From NCBI GenBank assembly GCA_035610835.1, contig CM069454.1, positions 65,929,613 through 65,993,612 of the forward strand: a DNA stretch of 64,000 bases, read 5' to 3'. The position numbers and the translations under genes are program-made. The notes under the pieces were generated by a model. That model did not search any database and was not told the origin of the DNA. It was given only the letters and a program-made list of their open reading frames with translations. Position 1 is the stretch's first letter. The number at the start of each line of letters is the position of its first letter. The DNA comes from Ophiura sarsii. Its lineage: Eukaryota > Echinodermata > Ophiuroidea > Amphilepidida > Ophiuridae. This document shows positions 57,401-64,000 of the stretch, one piece after another.

Positions 57401-58850
57401 TCTATGCCCAGCCCTAAATGCTCAAATTTCTTGAGCAGGTTGAACTTGTAATCATTTTCGTAGCTCTAAACTTTAAAATAGCGAATGGATGAAAACTTCA
57501 AGATAAGCGCCCTCATGGTCAATTTTGACCCAACATGTCATTTGATTAAGAATATGCAAAGTCCAATTTTCATGAAATTTCAATATTAGGTAGTTTGAGC
57601 TCATTTTTAGACACCAAAATCACACAGCAACATGCCAGAAAATGAATAATATGAAAGTTTCTGTAACCTCAAACCACTCCCACCACAAAAAAATAAGGTA
57701 TGGTGATGTGACACAAAGAGGGCGCTGCACACTTTTTTCAGACCTTTGGCTGAAAATGTTGTTATTTCATGTTGAGATATACACCCGCCTGCATTGGTAT
57801 GGTCCAATTTGACGGCCTCGCTTCCCACGCATGGACATGACAATATTTTAACATTTCACAGCGAATTTATCTCAATCAATTAGGGAGAGTTTTGGGTGGA
57901 GTTTTGCATTCAAAATATAACTAAATAATCCGTAATATTTAAGCTGATATAAAAAGGGAGGGACGGATTGATGTTTTCGATTATCCTGTCTTTTCAGTCA
58001 GAAATCTAGACACCAGAAGCATATCACATGAATAACAATAACCCAGTGTACTCCGCAAAAAACCCCAAAAAAACATAGCAACGATCACGCATGTTGCCAT
58101 AGCAACACATTTTAGCGAGGGACGGAAAATAGCGCGAGGGACGGAAAAATAATTTTCCATTATATCCTACCTTTCCAGCTGTGTAACTGTTCACTTTGAG
58201 TATACTGCATAACATTAACAAAGCAACCAATATACTTCAAATCATGGGGAAAATGAAGCATTGCTATGGCAATGCAATTTTAAAACGCAAGGGACGGAAT
58301 TGTCAAAAAAGGGACGGAATGGTTTAAATTGCATCGCCATATTAGTGAAACACTCAACAGTAGCATTTTGTTTTTGCCTGTCATAAAAGCACATGTAGAT
58401 CATTCCAAAAACCCACTCAAGGTGTCAAATCTACCAACAGGAAATTTAGGACAACTAAAAATGTTTCTCAAATTCCGTCTCTTGCAAAACGGAGGTTTTG
58501 GATATGGCCCAACTACGGTAATTTGAAAACATAAGGATGCGCGCAAAACACTAATTTCACAGAAAATAACTTGATTTTACCGAAAAAAATAATGATTTTC
58601 TTAAAATTCCCGACTGTTAAAAGCACAATATTTCACTGAAATAAATATTTTCTGAAAGCACACAATCTCAGTGAGACAGTATAGCTAGATCTAAGGGATA
58701 TTGAAAGCAGTTGTTTTACAATGACGAAAAATGTAAAATTTGAGCCTATTACGACTGCTCTCTTCCATAGGCCAGTAGTGGTAAAATATCGTATTGCAGC
58801 TTATTAGTTCACCTAAGGAATCCATGATAACAAACAAATACAGCGTTATG
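57401..58850. repeat. Non-coding upstream of the kinase-UBL gene; GGGACGGA motif repeats
   Basis: The motif GGGACGGA recurs at about 57960, 58118, 58139, 58271 and 58311, always plus strand and often in AGGGACGGAA. No gene or promoter element was recognised. Confidence 0.5.
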
Positions 58851-59252
58851 CAGGGGCGGATCCAGGAAAATTTTAGGGGGGGGGGGGCAAAAAATGAAAT
58901 TTTGCCGGTACCATCCAAGCGGTGCGCCCTCCGAGCTATGCTCAGACAGGGGGTGTCTGAGGGGGGATGTGCCCCCTGAGATGAGAAGTAGAATTTTTTT
59001 CAATTTTCGAACTTATTTGGTGCGATCTGGTGTATGACCAACATTTTATGGAAAAGCCACCTCTTCATTTCCAATAAATATTTTGGTTTTTTTTATCAAT
59101 GCACGAACAGGGGGAGTCTGAGGGGTGATGTGCCCCCCCTCCCCTCTTCTTCCTCTCTTTCTTTTTCTTCTTCTTTTTTCCCCTTTTGGTAAAGGGGGGG
59201 GGGGGGGGGGCGGGCCCGTCGTGCACCCCCCCCCCCCCTATATCCGCGCCTG
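58851..59252. mobile_element. hAT-type MITE
   Basis: Left CAGGGGCGGATCCAGG, right CTATATCCGCGCCTG. Flanks GCGTTATG (58843-58850) and GAGTTATG (59253-59260) match at 7 of 8 positions. It contains two copies of GTCTGAGGGGNGATGTGCCC. 402 bp. Confidence 0.85.
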
Positions 59253-60426
59253 GAGTTATGACCATATAATGATTTTGACCAAGTATTTTTAGCAACATTT
59301 TTAAGAAAAATTGTCTCAAGAAATTTCTGTGACAGAATTGAGACACCATGAAGATATGGGAAAAATAAATTATACACTCATTTTTTCCAAAAATACTTAG
59401 TCAAAATATGAATTGGGTTGTCAAATTCAGCAGTCATGACACAGAAAATGGTCAAAATACCCCAAATTTAAAAGAGTTGCCTGACCATGAAGGAGAAGAG
59501 TCTCCAAAACACTTTTTGATTCGTATGAAAGGTTAGACATGTATTAACAAATGGTGTGAGTATAAAGTTGGAGATTAAAATGTTACCAAGGTCAAAGGTC
59601 ACGAAGAATGTCGGTTGTTTTTCGATATTTTCTGTCTGGAGCCTACTTTAGACCCCTGCAAACTATTGATTAAATGAGTCAGGGCTCTATCATTGCTTGA
59701 GGGTAACAACATGTGACTGTACAATACAAATATATATGCCATATGAAGCTTTTTTGTGATTATCAACCATGATTGTCCTATGGCTAATTTGTTATTTGAT
59801 ATTTTGATGGAGCTTGCAGAGCTCCACAATAATCTGAACTTTGAGATTGATCGCATGTACAGTTTTCTAGATATATGACAATTTTATTGTCAAAAATCCA
59901 TTTTAAGTCATTTTGAATTCTTTTGTTTTGTATTGTTTTTCGGCCAACAGAGGGCAGTCTATTTTCTTTTGTTTTATATTGTTTTTTTGACTCCCTAGGT
60001 AAAATATCTAAAGAAAATAGTATTTTGTTTTTGCTCTAATTTTTCATTGAAAACTCCATTAGATTCCCGCAGCACAGGAATTAAGGAGAGTTGTATAGCC
60101 AACATATACACCAAGTGGCATATCATTTAGGAAAGGGCATGAACTTGAACAAATTAATTAAGTGTATTAACTAGCCTAATTTTTGTAATTTTTAGTTTTA
60201 GATAATTAAGTATAATTAATTATGCAGTTGTCTTACAGCCTCCTGCAGCACAGGAAACTTTCTAAAAACTATAATTAACAAGCTCCAGTGGCGTACCCAG
60301 AGGGGCCCCTGGAATAGAGTTTGATGCCAGCACCGTGAGGTTGCTCTCGTATCGTTCTCTTCAATTTTCATCATTTTTAGCGGAATTATTGCTTTATATC
60401 GCCAGTGTTTGTGACTGTTAGTTGCT
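59253..60426. other. Non-coding, possibly including LINE 5' leader
   Basis: No reading frame with recognisable features. CAGTGGCGTACCCAG at 60286 resembles a hAT end (27576 type). CAGCACAGGAA occurs at 60069 and 60246. Confidence 0.5.
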
Positions 60427-63400
60427 GTGAATGTGTGGATCGTCAGGATGTTTGTGTTTCCTAGTTATCGTACTTCATTTTTCCATGTTTTATGGACACT
60501 TTCTGTTCTCTCCTTGTTGGATTTTGCCGTTGATTGGGTATGTACTGTACATAACGTAAATCCGTGTACCCCGATTGAACGATCGAGTACCAGGATCAGC
60601 ACCCATCGTGGTCATACCAATTACCCACTCGAGGAACCAAATATAAAGCCCAATATTGATCATCATATCAGATATAGACGTGATAACTTGCTCTCATTTC
60701 AAACATCATCACCCGGCATCAATAATGGTAATATCAATTACCCACTTGAGGAACCAAACACAAAGCCTAAAATTGATCATCATATCAGATACAGCCGTGA
60801 AAACTTGCTCTCATTCCAAACATCACCACCCGGCATCAATAATAACATTGACTGTGGAATAAATGAGAGTTTATGTACCCGTTTAGCAACCTTGAATTTA
60901 CTTCACCATCCTTGCCCGTTTCATGCCCCTACCCCAACTGAAACACGCAGAGTTAAATCTAAGCGGTGGAAGAAAAGAGGAAAGGGTCGCAAGAAAGTAA
61001 CCCAAAGAGGTTTCCCTATTTCTACGGTGCTTGGTAACAGACAGCTAACCGATTGCAATCCAGGACAACTGTCCTCGAACCAAATAAATATACGACAATT
61101 ACGTACACATAATAACAATGTCCTTAATGTTCGCTTGTGGAATGCTCGCTCTGTGCGTCAGAAGACAATTTCCATATTTGAAGACATCATTGCCAATGAT
61201 GTTGACATTTTTGCGCTAACTGAAACGTGGCTCGCTGAGAATGACCCTGTTGTTATTGGTGAGATGCTACCACAAGGTTACTCCTTTTTGAGTTATCCAC
61301 GAAAGGAGGATGAGCACGGTGGTATCGGGTTCATCCATAAGACCAATCTCAGCATTCAAAATACACCTACTGGCATCAGATCAATATCCTTTGAACATGC
61401 TTGTGTCACCCTGAAGAAATCCGGAGTGAAAATTATAGCCGTGTATCGCCCACCCCCTTCAACGATCAATCAATTGACATCTAGTCAGTTTTATGGAGAG
61501 TTTGAGACCTTTATCAATGACGTTAGCCTTGTCTCTAATAAAACCTTGCTGCTTGGTGATTTTAATGTACATGTGGATGTACCATCCAAGCCGTGTGTCG
61601 CTGGCTTCATTGACAATCTTACCGTACATGGTTTTCATCAACACGTAGTTGGAGCTACTCACGATAAAGGGCATACCCTGGACCTCATCATATCACGTCC
61701 TGAAGATATGTTGGTTTCTAACTGTAAAATCTTGCCAAGTTTAGGTTCGGACCACATGCTTATTAGTTGTATCTTGAATTGTGAAAAACCTGAGCCTATC
61801 ACTATCACTCGCACTGTTAGAAATATCAAAAATATGGATAAAAATGGTTTTTCCATTGATCTTGCGTTTGAGATCAGTGATCTTGATTTCAGTGAGTGTA
61901 CTGTTGATGACATGCTTGAACAATTTAACGGCATAGTCCTTGGTGTGTTAGACTCTCATGCACCTCCTCAGCAGCGCTCATGTAGAATAAGATCTCAATC
62001 TCCTTGGTTTAATGACGAAATCAACAAAGCCAGACGTGAAAGAAGGAAATGTGAAAGAAAATGGCTTAAGAGTAAAAGCAAAACTGATCATGATGCTTAT
62101 GTCAAACAACTCAAGGTCACTAATAAGCTCATTAACTGTACCAAAGAGAACCACTACAAAGAGAAACTTGAGGGATCAAATAGCAAGAATATGTATGGTA
62201 CTTTGAACCAATTACTTAACAATAACGTCAAACAACTCCCTGATTGTAGTTCTACTACCGATATGTGTAACTCGTTTGCTACATTTTTCAATGACAAAGT
62301 TATGAAGATACGTAGGAACCTTGATGACAACTCTGAATCTAATGTTGATGATTGTGAACTTGATATAAAAATGTGTGGTAAATCAATGTATGCTTTTTAT
62401 AATGTGACTTATGATGATGTTTGTAATATAATTATGTCGACACCTTCAAAATCGTGTACTCTTCACACATTGCCTATGTGGTTGTTAAAGGAAAATATTG
62501 CTGAGCTTGTAGCTCCACTGACAAATATTATCAACAAATCGTTCAGTAGTGGTATTTTCCCAACACAACTCCGTGAGGCGGTTGTGTCCCCTATTCTCAA
62601 GAAACCTACTCTGGACAGACAGGTTCTTAAGAACTACCGACCTGTATCTAACCTTAGCTATGTGTCCAAGATCATGGAAAAAATCATTTGCGCCCAGATA
62701 AAAGACCACCTCAATGTCCATGGTCTTCAAGAAAGCTTCCAGTCTGCTTATAAAGAACTACACAGCACTGAAACAGCCCTTCTGTGTGTGAGAGCTGATC
62801 TTCTGAGAGCCATTGATGAAAACAAAGCTATTGCGGTCGTGTTACTTGATCTCTCTGCCGCGTTTGACACGGTTGATCATTGTATTTTGTTGAGGCGGCT
62901 TTCTTCCACCTTTGGTATCCGTGGCAAGGCTCTTAGTTGGATTCGTTCTTACTTACAGAACCGTTCGTTTCGTGTTCGTGTTGGGGATTCCGAATCTACA
63001 ACACATGATCTTAGATTTGGTGTTCCCCAGGGCTCTGTTGTTGGGCCACTTTTCTTTACGATGTACACTAGTGATATTGGTAATATAATCCGTAAACATG
63101 GCATTAAATATCATTTGTATGCGGATGATGTCCAACTGTACCTGTCATTTGATCCCAAGATTAGCGGAGACGCTGAAAGATCTGTTGCTCGACTCACATC
63201 TTGTATAAATGAAATCAGTGACTGGATGACTAAAAACAAACTCAAGCTCAATCAAGACAAAACTGAGTTTTTCATCGCATCGTCAAATTACAATTGCAAA
63301 TTCATTAATGACATTACCATCACAATTGGTGACACTGTTATACAGCCATCTCCAACAATCAAAAATCTGGGTGTCGTATTTGATCGTACTATGTCCATGA

Positions 63401-63969
63401 CTGCACATGTTAAATCTACCATCAAAACAGTGAACTTTCATCTCAGGAATATTTATAGAATACGTCGTTTTATTACTGTTGATAGCTGTCACCACCTAGT
63501 CCGGTCACTGGTTTTATCTCGTTTGGATTATTCAAACTCTTTACTTTATGGCATATCAGCGAAAGATCGCAACAAATTACAAACATTGCAGAACAGGGCC
63601 GCAAGAATAATTTTTAGATCAAACAGAATGGATTCGTCTGCACCCCTCCTTAGAGAGCTACACTGGTTACCCATTACATCAAGGATTACATACAAACTCA
63701 TGTTGTTCACCTTCAAAAGTTTTCATGGCCTTCTTCCTATGTACCTGACAAGCTTTCTCACTCCGTACATATCAAAGAGACCTAATCTGAGGTCAGGTGA
63801 TGACAAATTACTTCTCACAATCCCTCGTACGAAGCGTGCTCTTGGTGACAAAGCCTTCTACGCTATTGCTCCACGTCTATGGAACTCTCTACCTGCCTCA
63901 CTCCGCAATTGTTCTACTATTCATAAGTTCAAAAAGGCTCTCAAATTTCATCTATTTCCTAAGCATTAA
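60427..63969 (+). CDS. Intact CR1/L2-like non-LTR retrotransposon ORF (endonuclease + reverse transcriptase)
   Basis: A 1180-codon frame without stops or frameshifts. The APE-type endonuclease starts near residue 234 (NVRLWNARSV), with LTETW, YRPPPS, LLGDFN and SDHM (about residue 441) marking its catalytic motifs. Reverse transcriptase follows from about residue 720, with NYRPVSNL, DLSAAFDTVDH, GVPQGSVVGPL and YADD (898-901). The C-terminus (LHWLP, LWNSLP, ending KALKFHLFPKH) is typical of CR1/L2/Rex-like clades. The first 45 residues are hydrophobic, so the true start may be downstream. Residues about 65-142 are two copies of a 39-residue unit (DNA period 117 bp). No separate upstream ORF1 was seen. 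An unbroken frame suggests a young, perhaps active copy. Confidence 0.9.
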   Translation: MNVWIVRMFVFPSYRTSFFHVLWTLSVLSLLDFAVDWVCTVHNVNPCTPIERSSTRISTHRGHTNYPLEEPNIKPNIDHHIRYRRDNLLSFQTSSPGINNGNINYPLEEPNTKPKIDHHIRYSRENLLSFQTSPPGINNNIDCGINESLCTRLATLNLLHHPCPFHAPTPTETRRVKSKRWKKRGKGRKKVTQRGFPISTVLGNRQLTDCNPGQLSSNQINIRQLRTHNNNVLNVRLWNARSVRQKTISIFEDIIANDVDIFALTETWLAENDPVVIGEMLPQGYSFLSYPRKEDEHGGIGFIHKTNLSIQNTPTGIRSISFEHACVTLKKSGVKIIAVYRPPPSTINQLTSSQFYGEFETFINDVSLVSNKTLLLGDFNVHVDVPSKPCVAGFIDNLTVHGFHQHVVGATHDKGHTLDLIISRPEDMLVSNCKILPSLGSDHMLISCILNCEKPEPITITRTVRNIKNMDKNGFSIDLAFEISDLDFSECTVDDMLEQFNGIVLGVLDSHAPPQQRSCRIRSQSPWFNDEINKARRERRKCERKWLKSKSKTDHDAYVKQLKVTNKLINCTKENHYKEKLEGSNSKNMYGTLNQLLNNNVKQLPDCSSTTDMCNSFATFFNDKVMKIRRNLDDNSESNVDDCELDIKMCGKSMYAFYNVTYDDVCNIIMSTPSKSCTLHTLPMWLLKENIAELVAPLTNIINKSFSSGIFPTQLREAVVSPILKKPTLDRQVLKNYRPVSNLSYVSKIMEKIICAQIKDHLNVHGLQESFQSAYKELHSTETALLCVRADLLRAIDENKAIAVVLLDLSAAFDTVDHCILLRRLSSTFGIRGKALSWIRSYLQNRSFRVRVGDSESTTHDLRFGVPQGSVVGPLFFTMYTSDIGNIIRKHGIKYHLYADDVQLYLSFDPKISGDAERSVARLTSCINEISDWMTKNKLKLNQDKTEFFIASSNYNCKFINDITITIGDTVIQPSPTIKNLGVVFDRTMSMTAHVKSTIKTVNFHLRNIYRIRRFITVDSCHHLVRSLVLSRLDYSNSLLYGISAKDRNKLQTLQNRAARIIFRSNRMDSSAPLLRELHWLPITSRITYKLMLFTFKSFHGLLPMYLTSFLTPYISKRPNLRSGDDKLLLTIPRTKRALGDKAFYAIAPRLWNSLPASLRNCSTIHKFKKALKFHLFPKH
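60619..60852 (+). repeat. 117-bp tandem duplication inside LINE ORF
   Basis: Two adjacent units starting at 60619 and 60736 encode NYPLEEPNIKPNIDHHIRY and NYPLEEPNTKPKIDHHIRY. The period is a multiple of three and the frame is kept, so the N-terminal spacer of the retrotransposon protein has simply grown. Confidence 0.85.
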
Positions 63970-64000
63970 TCCCCCGCCTCACGGTTTCCATTCTGTTTTT

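Larger units (their letters stand above)
60427..64000 (+). mobile_element. CR1/L2-like LINE copy, 3' end outside window
   Basis: The element includes the intact ORF and at least 31 bp of 3' UTR before the window edge. The 5' boundary is uncertain: 60286 onward begins with a CAGTGGCGTACCCAG motif resembling hAT termini seen elsewhere in the window, so the leader may run from a point between about 60301 and 60427. The 3' terminal repeats that would settle the clade are not visible. Confidence 0.8.

Noticed and set aside
60427..63969. Antisense and alternative frames inside the LINE ORF (for example at 60921-61118, 61459-61934, 62485-62730)
   Set aside because: Shadows of the strong sense frame; no independent features.

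Overview
This 64 kb window is eukaryotic genomic DNA. It has GT-AG introns, non-LTR and DIRS-type retrotransposons, tRNA-derived SINE-like repeats and very many short inverted-repeat transposons (MITEs), and long G/C homopolymers are common. The gene content (a GK5-type glycerol kinase; a kinase joined to ubiquitin-like repeats) and the mix of DIRS, CR1/L2-like, hAT, mariner, piggyBac and PIF/Harbinger elements suggest a repeat-rich marine invertebrate, perhaps a deuterostome such as an echinoderm or hemichordate. The species cannot be fixed from the sequence alone.

Layout. Positions 1-12,350 form a composite inverted-repeat block. Outer arms at 505-1010 and 11740-12345 enclose inner arms of about 1.65 kb (1714-3362 and 6215-8529), with further nested MITEs and a 1.29 kb pure 8-bp satellite (10265-11556). 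Positions 12,984-13,489 hold two copies of a tRNA-derived SINE-like repeat. Positions 13,490-16,249 hold a damaged DIRS-type retrotransposon cut by a 100-N gap. The last two coding exons of a plus-strand glycerol kinase 5 gene are at 16880-17013 and 18104-18254. From 18.3 to 43.1 kb I see no host exon, only layered transposons. Among them are a 1.77 kb hAT element with a perfect 8-bp target duplication, and two copies of an element built from CCAGTATCG/CGATACTGG hairpins. One of those copies has been hit by two other MITEs.

The main host gene lies on the minus strand from 57283 down to 43202. Seven coding exons with consistent phases encode about 1045 residues: a catalytically complete TKL-type protein kinase domain (residues about 8-269), a 40-residue linker, and ten tandem ubiquitin-like domains. 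The last domain is cut short by an apparent one-base insertion in an A run. Its introns carry hAT, mariner, piggyBac and other elements, and one also holds a plausible first coding exon of a plus-strand gene (46244-46344).

The window ends in a full-length open reading frame (60427-63969, 1180 codons) of a CR1/L2-like non-LTR retrotransposon with endonuclease and reverse transcriptase domains and an internal 39-residue duplication.

Apart from the kinase-UBL gene, the two GK5 exons and the small plus-strand exon, the window is essentially a stratified transposon landscape. Empty sites and target duplications allow the order of several insertions to be read directly.
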